Source: Seminavis robusta
Lineage: Eukaryota > Bacillariophyta > Bacillariophyceae > Naviculales > Naviculaceae
DNA: 64,000 bases
Assembly: GCA_903772945.1 (NCBI GenBank)
Contig: CAICTM010000276.1
Location: 17,988-81,987, forward strand
Reading direction: 5' to 3'
This document shows, in pieces, positions 38,380 to 49,989 of this stretch (position 1 is the stretch's first letter; every line of letters starts with the position of its first letter). A model generated the notes under the pieces. It worked only from the letters and a program-made list of their open reading frames with translations, did not search any database and was not told the origin of the DNA. Position numbers and translations under genes: made by a program.

Positions 38380-41300
38380 TCACTTTTTTGCAGCAGGAGC
38401 CTTGCTGTCTCTGCTGATAGCGAGGAGATGATGCCAGCGTTTGCAAACTAGCTTGGCGTTCTTATCAATGTCAGAGTCTGGCAAAAAGGCAAAGACAGTG
38501 AGGGCCGTCTTCTCGGAAACCATTGGAAGGTCACCAAAGAAGGGGAAGACTGGTTGTTCTTGTTGCCCTTTCTTGTGAGCAGGAGTGGCAGGCATTGGAG
38601 TGATCTTGGCTGGAGCAGCTGCAATGGATTCAGCTGGAGTGGGCTGTACAGAAACTTCCGGCTTGTCCTTTGGTGTTGGCTGCATTTGAGGAGACTTGGA
38701 GTTGGAGCTTGCAATGACCTTCTGAAAGAGACTCGGTTGAGATTTGGGCGTAACCTTTGCAGCTGCCGGAGCCGCCTCTTCTACTGCCCTCACTAATGGG
38801 GTCTTCTCCGATTTGTGCTTGTTGCCCACATCCTTGATTTGTGCCATTGAAGGCACTGAGCCGTCCGCAGTACCCGCTGCCGGTGTTTTGGGTGGTGTTT
38901 CCTTCTTAACTGTTGGTTGAGGGTTTGACGCCTCTGCCTTTTCACTTTTCACAGCTGGCATGGGAGGCTTTTTCGTCGCTGAGCCAGTTGGCGTTGGAGG
39001 TTTCTGGGCTGCTGCCATGTGTGTTGGAGTCGGCGGTGGTCCGTGACGGTGAGGTGGATACATGCCATACGCAGAGGGTGAGACATGATGCGGCATTCCC
39101 ATAGGGGAATAGCCCATGAAAGGATATCCTGGCCGCATGTAGTGCGATGGGTGTGCATGGTGTCCACCGGGGCTGGGATGCATCATGTGTGGAGGCATCG
39201 CCATGGGCATTCTTCCACTTGGAGTTGCCACCGGTGAAGGCATTGGTCTCATTCCATGAACAGCTGGGCGAACGACTGGCATCTTTCTTGCTGAGTTGTG
39301 TGGAGCCTTCCAAGCATCCTGTGCAACCTTCATGGCCAGTTCAGCGCCACGTTGGTCCTTGATTTTGCGCCGCTTGTCAATGAGTTTTTGGGATCCTGCA
39401 TAGTTGGCGCAATCCACACATTTGCACTTGGCACCGCACATCACACCGGCTTGAAAGCATTCGCAATACTTCTTCAAGCACTCTGAACGCTTGCAACGAC
39501 ATCCCATGTTGTGACCACTGTGAGCGGGCGACGTTCCCGAAGCAGCCATCCCCGCCCCTGACTTGATAGTAAAACGCGGCTTGAAGGCGTTTGGGTTCTT
39601 GGCTCGAGTATCCTTGATTGCCTTGTCACGAACGGCACTCTACAGAATCCATACAAGGAGGTGTGTTTGTGTGAGAGAGAGATAGACGTGATGACCAGTG
39701 CCATTTGCAGCCACACGAACTTACATTTGAAGGCGTGTTTTGGCAATCGGCACAATTACATCCGTCACAAAACAACTCGGCTGCAAAGCATTCGCAGTAC
39801 AATTTCAAGCACCGTGACTTCTTGCAGTTGCAGGGATTGCGCTTTGGCTGTGTAGGAGGAGCTGCAGTGAGATTCTCTTTTCCACCAGTCCGGGGAATCT
39901 TTCCATCGCGAGAAGACTTTGTTGCTGTTGCTGCTGCAGGTGCAGCTGGGCGTTTGTTGCCAACCAAAGAATTACTAGTTGCTTTTGGCGGTGGAGGAGG
40001 CGGGGGTGGAGGAGGAGGCGGTGCAGGAGCAGCACGAGGTTTAGATGCAGGGCTAGGTTCCAACTTGATGGGAGTATTCAGTCGGCGATAGCTCGCAACA
40101 GGAGGGTAGCGAGCAGGGTGATGATGGTGGTGGTGATGATGGTGATACGGTGGCCTCGCCACTGTAGACGGTGTTGCCATTGGATGGGCACCTGCTCGCA
40201 TCATGCTGTTGATACCATCAAACGACTTTTTCAGATTCGAACTTCCTCCCAGCTCCAATCGCATGGGGCCAGACGAGTCTGCTGGACCTTTCCAAAGCTG
40301 CCGTGGTTTTGCGCCGCTTGCTTTTCCCATTGGAGAAGCCATTATCTTCTTCGCGGATGCATCTCGTTTCTCGTTCGTAGCCTTCTCCGAGGACTGAGAT
40401 GATCTGTACAATGCAATGCGAGAGAGAAAAGGGTTAGAAAGAAAATCCACTCGCTAAGCTGTCCTTTGTTTAATGCCTTCCGTCTGAAACTTACGCTGCC
40501 TGTGCCAGTCGACGCTCTGACATGAGAGGTGATCGCGACACTCCATGCAATCCACCTCCGACGGCAACACTGCTCGTCTTGAGGGCATCTTCATGGGGGA
40601 ACGCCTTGAGGAATCCCGAGAATGGCGACGTGGCCATTTTGGAATCGGCATCAGCCTCAACGGCAGCCGTCAGCGCCTCTTCCGAGTTGGATCGTGAGAG
40701 CGACAGTTGCGGTGGTGTCGCTCCAAAGGTGGCGGCAAACGGACTCTTCAAGACGGGTCCCATGGGTGAGAATTCTGCCGCCAAGGTCCCACCGGGTGTA
40801 TCCAGCATTCCAAAGCTACCCAGCCGATCCAATGGTGTGGATGCGCCATTAAAGAGCGAGCCCTTGGTTTGACTCATTGGAGGAGAACGAAAGGGCGATC
40901 GACTGAGCTTTAGTTTTTCGGGTGTGGCGTTGGAGATGGGACCATCAATTGGTTCCGGTGGTTGTTCCGGTGAATCGTCCATGGGCGAGCTTCGAAAGGC
41001 ATCCTTGATGTTGCTCCTTTCGGGACTCTTGGCTAGATCATTATCCGTCTCATCCTTGACTTCATCAAAGTCTGGAGGGGCGTCGAATGCTTGTGGTGAC
41101 GTCCATGGATCACCGCCGACTTGATGCGGTGGATACTGAGGAGGTGGGTAATAGGGATGTGGTGGATAGGGAGGATGGTACGGATAAGGAGGATGACGGT
41201 GATGAGGTGGTGCCGATCCAGGACCAGGATGTTTGGCATGGCCTCCACCTTTGGATGCCGGCAGGGGATGAGACGCCGGTGGAGGTGGATACGATGAGTA

Positions 41301-42164
41301 ATAATGTGGTGGGGGCGGTGGCAAGTGGCCTTGATGATATCCTCGAAAGGGGTAGCGTGGCGATTGCTTCGTCTTGTCGTCTGGTCTCATGGGCGTTCGA
41401 CGTCGCGGAGGCGACTCTTCCGCAAAGGATCCCATTGGCATTTGCAAGTAGTCTGTAGTGCCCATGTCGTCGTCGTCTTCTTCCATGTTATCGTGATAAT
41501 CACCAGATGTGGTTCGATGAATCGATTGTGATGGGTTGTCAGAATTGTGTTCGTGTTGTGGTTGTGTGTCTTCTCTTGGTGGCTACTCGAGTACGATCAA
41601 TGCATGTATGTATCATTAGTGGAGGGAGATTGTGGAGTTGCCATTGCAGTACCGCCAAAGCAAAGCAAAGCAAGCGCCATAGTACAAGTAGCCGTTTGTG
41701 GATTGGGGTCGAGAAAAAGAGTCCAAGCATTAGTCCAAGCAAGGATTGTGGCGATAGTCGTGAGAAACCAAATAGAGACGAGAGAAATGAGACAAAGAGT
41801 GGTGTGAGCCAAAATTGCGTGCACGAAAGGCCCATTTCTGTAAGTAGCCGTTCGCCCAACGGAAACCACGACCCGCAGCTACTTAGACGGCCTCCCGCCG
41901 ACAATGCATCGATCTGCCTCCAACAAAATGAACGTTGCTTCGCTTGCTTACCTGCATGGATCGATCGGCAAAGCCAGGTGAAAATGGGGCCCCTGGATGA
42001 TGGGTCGAGGGAAAGTCAGCCCATGACTGTTTCGCCGATGGCTTGTCGCCTTTTGCCGTAGATCTAGGAGTGGAAACCATGAGAGGTTTCCGCTTGGGTG
42101 TGGCGCTGCTGCGAGACTCTTTTTCTTGGTCATGCTCCGCGGGGTGTGGATCGGTAGGTGCCAT
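38380..42164 (-). CDS. LIN54/TSO1 (tesmin-like) CXC DNA-binding protein, four exons
   Basis: Exons: 42164-41952, 41582-40495, 40403-39725, 39639-38380; all GT-AG junctions keep frame (about 1079 residues). Donors are GTAAGC, GTAAGT and GTAAGT; acceptors TCGAGTAG, TTGTACAG and TTCTGTAG. The CRC domain spans exons 3 and 4: first [21 protein letters not shown], then [11 protein letters not shown], splice, [19 protein letters not shown], and second [20 protein letters not shown]. This two-CXC plus RNPxAF linker is the signature of LIN54/TSO1/Mip120 proteins, which bind CHR-type promoter elements in MuvB/DREAM-type cell-cycle complexes. The N-terminal part is Pro/Tyr/His-rich, the tail Pro/Lys/Ala-rich. 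A nuclear transcription regulator is expected. Exon 1 and its 369-nt intron are the least certain part; an in-frame ATG at 42206 is an alternative start, as is ATG 41486 without exon 1. Confidence 0.88.
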
Positions 42165-43905
42165 GATGGAACGGTTTGAATGGTCTGAGGTTGGGGATAG
42201 ATTCATCTATAAAAAGAAGGACTAGTGGGTAGCTTTTGTGTGCTCTTGTTGTTGTTGATGTTGAAGTTGGTTCCACAATTTGATTGTCTGATGGATGGAT
42301 GGATTGGTTGATGGTTTGCTTGCGTAGCTAATGGCTGGATCCAACAGAAAATGATCCTCAGCACACTATAGAATAATATATACGGTATCCCCACTTCAGC
42401 ACTGCTGCTTCAGTCCCAAATAGATTTCGATGCTGCTTTCTCACTCGCTTGTGTCGAGTTCCTTGCGAGATAATGCTAGCTGATGGTGATGTCTTGTGTC
42501 CATCCAGAGACAAACGGTGGCTCTTCCAGTAGTAGTAAGATGCCAATGACAGAACATTCACAAAAACACGTTGTTGTCTACAGCTAGCTTGCTTTCTATG
42601 ATCCGCAAGAACAAACACTGCTACCGCCGCAAATGGAATGGAATGATGGCTACCGCTGCGGTGGTAATGATAATGGCTGTGTGGCTTGCTGGATTATTAT
42701 CAAGGCAATGCCGAGAGTGATGTGATGGCGATGTGTGGCAACTCCACTATTCTCGAAGAAAGATGTGTGGGTCCGCACCTCACACTCACAGAACGAACGA
42801 TCCTTTCGTCATCCACTCTCGGCGCCTTTCACTCACTTGGCGGACCACTTTTTCTCTCTCGTTGACAACATTTTCGCGGCTTTTTGTGAGCCTTCGAGGA
42901 AGCCGGACTTTCGAAGAACTAGATAACGGTATAAGAGCATTCTTTTTGAATACTTACGCATTGCTGCTGGCCACTCCAAAACCGTTGGAGGCCGGTGTTT
43001 CTGGCAAAAAGGCTAAATTAGATATTGATATAATTTGATTACATTTTGACGATTATTGCATTAAAAAGTTTCATTTTTGTGTTTCCGTTCGGTCAAACGC
43101 GGGGCGAACAACCGCAAAATTCGCGCTAAAAGATTGAGTAGAAAGGGTTGAGGATATTACCAATGTTCTGCATTCCAACCAAGTGCCAAGCTAGCAAGTT
43201 CAGGTCCGAGGCTCTGGGTTCCTCATCATGCATGGGCAATCAACATCCTTGTCAAGTTCCAAACAGACATGATGGGCCTTCTTGTATTCCTCTACCGTAC
43301 ATATGATTTCAATGCACCCCTTCTTCTAAACGAGTGGTGGTGTCAAGCACGAGGGGTGAGCGCATCCAACATTACTTGTAGCTTTGGTCGCAATATTGTT
43401 TCGTCCATGGAAAGAACACTCAAGTAGACTACACACACTGGTATCAATGGTCCTGGTTGAATTAAAGATTGGGTTGGCGTAGGGCACATGCCTTGGGGCC
43501 CCGCAATAACATACATGTACGCCGTGCCAATGTTACATGTATGGTCCAATATATGGTCGCAGTGCACTACACGTAATAGCCGCCATGGTCTGCACCAAAC
43601 TTCCTTTGGGTCAAGCTTCCTTTGGGTCAAGTTCGGTGCAGTCATGCTTCGCAGAAGTAGAACCAGCTGGACGAACGAGTTGCCACAAAGTGGTCATATT
43701 TAATTCATGTGGAGCGCAAATTTACTTGATCTATCTGGTTGGAAAGACACCACTTCTTGCTCCAAAGACAATAGCACTTCCACGACGCTCTTTGCAGCCT
43801 CCAGGTACACCTGACCCAAGGAATCATGACACATGCAAGTTGGTATCCTTTGTGATCAAACAATCAAGTACATCCGGTCGTCAAATTCATATTTGTTACT
43901 GTAGA
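42165..43905. other. Intergenic, no supported gene
   Basis: About 1.7 kb including the promoter of the CXC gene. A short duplication, TTCCTTTGGGTCAAG, occurs twice in a row at 43601-43632. Several frames (for example 43537-43980 plus) overlap the glycosyltransferase-like fragment on the other strand and lack domain signals. Confidence 0.45.
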
Positions 43906-44232
43906 CTACGTACTCGGCTTGTTCCTATTGTGTTTGAAGCCAAACGCAAGGGCCAGATGATCTCCGTGATTGACATCTAGCGCAGTCTTATACGAGCTGG
44001 CCCATGCCCTCTCCCCTCCTCTTAGATGCCCCGTCACAACCACCAGCGTATGGTTCTGACGATGAGTCTTGCTGGTTTCTAGGGCTCGCACAGTGTTTCC
44101 CTGCGAGGTTAGCGAACCTCCATTCGGGAGGAGACCGCATTCGAGTAGCGCAATCAACAAGGCAATGGCTGCTACAATGACAAGCCTCTCGTATCGTCGG
44201 GAAGCTTTGCATTGCCCAAAGGTGAGCGTCAT
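43906..44232 (-). pseudogene. N-terminal fragment of a membrane-anchored, glycosyltransferase-like protein
   Basis: From ATG 44232 the frame reads MTLTFGQCKASRRYERL, then a membrane segment (LVIVAAIALLIALLECGLL) and a lumenal part with NHTLVVVTGHLRGGERAW and DVNHGDHLALAFGFK. The LVVVTGxLRGGExAW plus LALxxG pattern resembles the start of the catalytic part of a glycosyltransferase-like group I associate with diatoms (memory, not verified). The frame ends at 43906, only about 108 residues in, and no continuation with coding character is seen downstream, so it is a truncated remnant or a short gene. Confidence 0.45.
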
Positions 44233-45772
44233 GGTCTTGCATTCAGGTGGGAACAATGAAACCGCTGGCGTCGACACTAAAAAACAGATCGCAATCACAA
44301 TCGCTGGAAGTACTCGTAGTTGGCTGACGAAATAAATGAATGCAGTACTCCGTGACAACCAAACCAGCATCAAAGTTGTAGGACCAAAGACCTGGCTGAT
44401 GACAGGAAAGCAAACAGTGTCTGGATCGCTTGCTGGGGACCCAAACCAACGAAGAAGGTCATCAAAAACAAATTTGGGAGGATAACCTACCCACAGGACC
44501 GCTGCGGCGTGTAACTCGCACCATGTTGTCTCCCATGACTGGTACCGTACGGGCGCATATGACCTGCGTTGGTTGTGACACCCCCAAGAGAAGATTGCAG
44601 CAACCCAGGACCACTATCATACTAGCTAGCTAGAGCATGTATGTGTGCTTCGCACCGAACGAGCGCACGGAACGAGCGCCCCCCTCCGTGCTTTACAGCA
44701 CTTAGTGACTTTGCGTGCCATAGAAAGTTCCTCCCGTAACTACGAGCTCAACATTGTAGTGATACAAGTCACCCTTGTGATTGAGTGGCTGAGTCGAGAC
44801 TCCAACCATGCAACCTAGCTAGCCTAGCAAGAGTGCAGGCAAGTTGTCGTACAGTGCACAGGCCCGCATTTTACAGCACTCTACCTTCAAAGCATGTCAG
44901 CATCGCATCCTGGCCTTTTGTTCCCCTCAAAAAGCTGCCTGAAACCTCTAGCTTCTTCCAAAAGTTGCCGCTTGGCAAGCTTTTAAAAACTGAAAGTCTA
45001 TTGACGGATTCAGACGAGCGGTCTTTGCAGGCGACGCAGCACTGACCCGAAGGAGATCAGGGTATTCCCAACAAACAAGTCTGCTCACCGGCTACATGCG
45101 CCCCAAGGGTGTGCAACTGCTTCATGGAATCTACATGAGTGAACTCCATGGCTACGCCACTGCAACCATAGTGGATGCTGCTCCTTCTAAGGGGTGAATG
45201 TTGGCAGCTTACGTGAACACAAGGGAACTTGAAATGATAGAAGTTGGAGGTTGAAGCAAGGTAACTTCCTCATCTCTCTAAAGTTGCCGCTTGGTAAGCT
45301 ACTAATCTGGCTACGGGCAGGCAGCTCGCCCCTTCTTCATCAAGAGAAACCTGAAACCTGGCTGTTTGTTTGGTTCCTGACCATCATGAATCCCCCTCGG
45401 GCGGCGGGAAAACCTCAACTCGCAAGCAGCCTACTACACAGTGTAGTGATGTACTAGTAGCTCCTGGCTGCCACTACCCCACTACCGTACCAGGTAGCTA
45501 CAAGTACCGGTACCGCAAGCAGAGATCCCAAACCTCGACCAAAAACATCACTAGCCAGTCTATGTTTTCGAGGCAACTCCCGACAACTGTGTCCGAGTGG
45601 AACCGGGAAAGCCGTGTGTTGAAAAAGTTGAAAAATGCGCGAAATCGCGCACTCCACGGCCAAAGATGACCATTGGCATTTTCTTTCTCACCTGTGAAGA
45701 CCAACACAGCACAAACGCATTGGCTCTTCGTCTTCGTCTCTCGTCGTTCCTACATTCCTTGAATCTGTCACC
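44233..45772. other. Intergenic with a local duplication
   Basis: About 1.5 kb. The sequence AAGTTGCCGCTTGG(C/T)AAGCT appears at about 44961-44980 and again at 45281-45300, with weaker similarity around it (CCTGAAACCT nearby in both). A TACCGGTACCG motif lies near 45505-45515. It includes the ArfGAP promoter. Confidence 0.5.
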
Positions 45773-47212
45773 ATGCCCACCTTAGCGGAAGAGCGAGTGA
45801 AGCAACTGGCCAAGCTCAAGACGAATACAATATGTCCGAACTGTGGCAATCAAAAGAAGTTTGGGTTTGGCACCGTGTGCATTAAATTTTTGACGTTTGT
45901 GTGCAATGAATGCAAGTCGAGTCATCAAGCGATTAGTCATCGATGCAAGTCGTTGACCATGTCGAGTTGGAGCAACGACGAAGTCGAGGCTTTAGCCAGA
46001 GGAGGAAATCTCATGGCTCGTCGGACATGGCTCAAGAATGCTCCTCCCGAGGGATCCGGTGGTCGACCCAAACCTGGCATGGACATTAACGTGTACAAGC
46101 GGTTCATTGTAGAAGCCTACGAGCACAAACGGTACTATGGAGAATTGGATCCCAACGATGGAATGGCACCTTCTGGATCAGCAGCTCCAGCTCCTGCTGT
46201 TGCCAAACCCAGGCAGACCCACGTCAGCAAGGCACCCATTGTCACTCCTCGGAGACCAGCATCCACAGCACAGGCAAGAGCACAACAACAACAACCAAAA
46301 CCACCACCACCAATCCGTCAACCTGTCGTCGCGGCACCACCTGTTGTGGCCGATTTGTTGGATTTTGGAGCTCCTGCTGCAGGCGCTCCCGTCGCGGCTC
46401 CTCCTGCTGGCAATGTGGACATGTTTAGTGCCGATTTTGGAGCGGCCTTTTCACAGCCAGCAGCAGCAAGTCCGGCTCCAGCGGCTGGATTTGACGCCTT
46501 TGCCCCAACAACAACCACCACCAGCCAACCAGCTGTTCCAAGCAGTAGCAGTGATTTGGCCGATCCATTTGCCTTTGGCGCGTTTGGTGCTAGTGACAAT
46601 GCCAACAACAATGCCGCCGCCGCAAAGCCACCAGCACCTGCTCCCGCTTCCTCCGATCCATTTAATTTTGGTGCTTTTGGGTCCTCTCTACCCAACAATT
46701 CACCCAACCTCAACACCATGTCGTCAGCGCAACCATCTGCAGCAGGCAAGAAACCAATCATGGGAGGTCCCAGTGCGGGTATGAATGCCTCGGCCATTTC
46801 CATGATGGGCGGAGGACCTCAAAACACCGGAATGAGGATGCCACCTTCCATGGTGGGTGGCGGCATGGCCAGCGTCAAAAGCAACAACAATAGTAGTACC
46901 AATCCAATGATGATGATGGGCAATACCACCGGCATGGGCGGCATGAATATGAACATGAATATGAATATGATGAACCCACAAATGATGGCCATGATGCAAA
47001 ATCAAATGATGATGGGAGGTGGAATGCCTATGGGCGCCATGAACAACAATAATATGATGATGATGGGCAATCCCAATAATAATATGATGATGAACCCTGG
47101 TGGTGGAATGGGAATGAACGCCATGAACATGACCCCAGCGATGATGCAAGACCAACAGCGAAAGTTTCAACAAATGATGAACCAAAACAACAACAGCAAT
47201 GCTAAATTCTAG
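45773..47212 (+). CDS. ArfGAP-domain protein with Met/Asn-rich tail
   Basis: 479 residues. The zinc finger comprises CPNC (21-24) and CNEC (44-47), with 19 residues between the pairs. SSHQAISHRCKSLTMSSWS and GGNLMARRTWLKNAPP follow, matching the ArfGAP fold; YKRFIVEAYEHKRYYGELDP completes the domain. ArfGAPs stimulate GTP hydrolysis on Arf GTPases at Golgi and endosomal membranes. The position of the catalytic arginine finger (usually IHR in C..CSGIHRSLG) reads SHQ here, that is Gln52. The middle is Pro/Ala/Gln-rich with DPFAFGAFG and DPFNFGAFG motifs, which resemble DPF/FG elements used for adaptor (AP-2/clathrin) or FG-type binding. The tail (about 330-479) is extremely Met/Asn/Gly-rich (for example GMGGMNMNMNMNMMNP) and probably disordered. 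Confidence 0.9.
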   Translation: MPTLAEERVKQLAKLKTNTICPNCGNQKKFGFGTVCIKFLTFVCNECKSSHQAISHRCKSLTMSSWSNDEVEALARGGNLMARRTWLKNAPPEGSGGRPKPGMDINVYKRFIVEAYEHKRYYGELDPNDGMAPSGSAAPAPAVAKPRQTHVSKAPIVTPRRPASTAQARAQQQQPKPPPPIRQPVVAAPPVVADLLDFGAPAAGAPVAAPPAGNVDMFSADFGAAFSQPAAASPAPAAGFDAFAPTTTTTSQPAVPSSSSDLADPFAFGAFGASDNANNNAAAAKPPAPAPASSDPFNFGAFGSSLPNNSPNLNTMSSAQPSAAGKKPIMGGPSAGMNASAISMMGGGPQNTGMRMPPSMVGGGMASVKSNNNSSTNPMMMMGNTTGMGGMNMNMNMNMMNPQMMAMMQNQMMMGGGMPMGAMNNNNMMMMGNPNNNMMMNPGGGMGMNAMNMTPAMMQDQQRKFQQMMNQNNNSNAKF

Positions 47213-48400
47213 GAAGGTTTTAGAACTACTAGCTAGTGGCGTACTTAAAAGGCAACGTTTTGATTCAAAAATGCTCTATGCTAGTCGTCGTAGTTTGCTT
47301 GTCAAAAATGGGTTGCTAGTGGTGACTTGCCAGGCTGGCTGCGCTATCTAGCTAAGCTATGGGGTGGACCTTGGGGATCGAGGCTCCGAGACTGGCAATC
47401 GATTGTTTGGACCAATCCACCACCCGTGAGGAAAGTCGACTCACTAGAGGGGTGGAGAAGAATAGTATTGGAGCCATGGTGCCGAGTATAAGCAGAGCCT
47501 TGGAGTGCAATTGCTGCCGAGGCAACATTGCAGCTGCGAACATACTGTTAGTCATGTTGGGAGCAAGCAGAAGGCTGGGAGCTGGGAGCTAGCTAGGAGT
47601 AAGCAATGAACAATGGGGAACTGGCTGGGGCGGTTTTGTGTCAAGAGCTCCAGCCAGTGGCAGACCGAGGCAAGCAAACTTGTACGCTGCGATGCTGGCT
47701 GGTCTTTGCACGGCTTAGAGCACAGCAACTTGGAAGGCAAGGAGCCGAAACCAGGTTGGACGGGGCCTTGTTCCTGATCAAGTCCCCAACATTTCTAGGG
47801 CCACAACAAGAGCTGCGCCACTGAACATGGAGCACAAGTGAAGCAACTGGCCGCCACTAGCTAGGTACAGTAGTACTAGTACCTTTTTCGTTCTCTTTGT
47901 CGCCCACGCGTCAATTCAGCATAAAAAGCAAGAGCAGACCATGGGGGCGACGCTGCCCGTGCTCGTTCCTGTGCAGTTCTTTCGTTCTGCAGCTTCTAGC
48001 TACTCGTACATGGTAGCTATCATACATGTACCGGTAGGGTCATTTTGCCTGTCCCTTCTGCAAACTCGAATACCGGTAGATCGAAGGTTGCCATGGCAGT
48101 TCGAAGAAGCATGTTACAGGTGGGGAGCCCCTCTTCGCCGAGGTGCTGCCCAGCACCAGCCAGCGCTCTGCAAGCGGTGTAGAAAGTTCAAGCATCTCTT
48201 TTCCGCCCGAGCTCAACACCACTACTTACTCGTTCAGCTCTTGCTCTCACCACTGTATGCAGGAAACCGTGTTGAAGCAAACTACTTGAGCACGCGCAGC
48301 AATGCATCTCCTGAAAGATGACATCCACCTCGCAGGGAGGTGGAGAAAATTAATGCCCACCGACCCACCTGGAAGCCACCAGGTTCTCTCAATAGTCAAT
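47213..48400. other. Intergenic, no supported gene
   Basis: 3' flank of the ArfGAP gene and unassigned DNA. CTAGCTAG runs near 47229-47236 and 47346-47357. Frames here are short and composition is not coding-like. Confidence 0.45.
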
Positions 48401-48634
48401 AGTCGTTCTAAAGTCGCGAAAGTCGTTCTAAAGTCGCGCACCGCGACTTTATCGCGACTTTTCACCGCGACTAGAACGACTTTAGAACGACTTTAGGACG
48501 ACTTTGATTGTAAATAAATAGCATTTTACCGCGACTTTACCGCGACTATATCGCGACTATTTGGTTCCAACTGAAAGTCGCGCACGACTATACCGCGACT
48601 TTACCGCGACATTAGCGCGACTATCGCGACTTTT
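48401..48634. repeat. Cluster of CGCGACT/AGTCGCG repeats with long inverted arms
   Basis: The heptamer CGCGACT or its complement occurs more than ten times in about 230 bp, mostly spaced 10-12 bp (CCGCGACTTTATCGCGACTT, ACCGCGACTTTACCGCGACT and similar). AGTCGTTCTAAAGTCG at 48401-48416 is exactly inverted as CGACTTTAGAACGACT at 48477-48492, so the left half folds into a long hairpin. A second group of direct copies lies at 48528-48634. It is non-coding. It looks like the end or body of a small DNA transposon with many transposase-binding-type repeats, or a replication/regulatory element; no target duplication was found. Confidence 0.85.
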
Positions 48635-49989
48635 TTGGCGAAGCGGGTAAAACCAGGTGCCTTCCTGGGCTTTAGGCGGAGTGACCACTTTTGCACCACT
48701 GCCACAGTTTCACGAACAATGATCCCGTCCACCACTTCTGAACGCTGTTTAACCACTCTCATTAGCGCCAAATTATCCTTTTTACCATTGTCAAAAAAGA
48801 CAATGGTTGACAGTTGACAAAGCCACAGCCCTCAACGAGCCACTGTCTACTGTCCACCACCATCTTGGTGATGGTTACAGGATTTCTCCACCCCCCTGAG
48901 CAGAGCTGCAGATCAATCGGATCCAGAACCTCATCTACAAAGTAGAAAGTAGAGATCGTATGAAAGTAGAGAATTCGAGTGGTATTAGCTGTATCGTACC
49001 TTTGGCCGCCGACTGTTCGTTCCCAGGCCTGAAACCTGGAACCTACCGTATGATGAGGGAATAATATTTATGCTGGCTGAGCTGCTGGCTGGTTGGATTG
49101 CCCACAACAAAAGTCATCTTTGCCTGCCCTGCAAAAATGCTACAGTACCTGTTAGGCTGAAGCTTGTTCTTTGATGACTCTCTTACGAGAGCTCTCTTAG
49201 TTACTAGTATAATCTGTCCGGTGATATCCTCGTAGAACTGGTACATTTTCTACGTGACAGTTATTTTGCCGGATGAGATGTAAGCGTTAAAGTAGGGTGA
49301 ATCGTATTCGGAATCTTCCTTTTCAACCGTTTATCATGTGACACCCGGAGTTAACGGAAAGTAAGACTCAATTCGCATCTTACTGCTTATTTCATAGTAA
49401 ATTTTGCACGAATCAACCGTTTCTCAAGACGGTTTCTTTTCTGTGAAGTATTTTTCATGATGGATGTCACAGGATGATGTGTACACAGTAAAATAGTACC
49501 AATAAAAATCGCACATCATGAGAAATCACTATAAGATAAGAACAATCGCTGGAAAAAGCAATCTTCAAGACGTGTTGGAAGATTCTTAACGATCAATCGT
49601 GCTTGTTTCGTTCCGGCAAACTTCCCAACGGACTTTTAAAGGTTCCGGCAAATTTCAGCGACCATGGGTGATGTCTGCCGAAGCATGTGATTCATTTTCT
49701 GGGATTAAACGAACAATTGCCGTATCCTCAGCCACAATCCGGATCTTCCATTTTCTGAGATAATTACTACATATATTGGTTGCACGAGATGATGGAAGAT
49801 TGTATTTGCCGCTATCGTGATGGTTATTGTCTAACGGATGATTAAGAAAGGAAAAACTGACGATCCCTCCCAAGCACAAATGAGAACAACTCCAACCATC
49901 CCAGCTATCGGCATTCCTCATTTCTCATAAATTTCACAATCCAAAAATCGAAAGGGAAACCTATGCCCTTGTTCTCCAAATATTCTTCA
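48635..49989. other. Intergenic, AT-rich, no supported gene
   Basis: About 1.4 kb. It includes the motif TTCTACGTGACAGTTATTT (49248-49266), a near copy of 9571-9589. No domain-bearing frame seen. Confidence 0.45.

Noticed and set aside
39626-39724. Frame continuing past the first CXC motif (VSSCGCKW...)
   Set aside because: GTAAGT donor at this point and a good acceptor at 39641-39640 restore the canonical linker of the CRC domain; the extension is intron.
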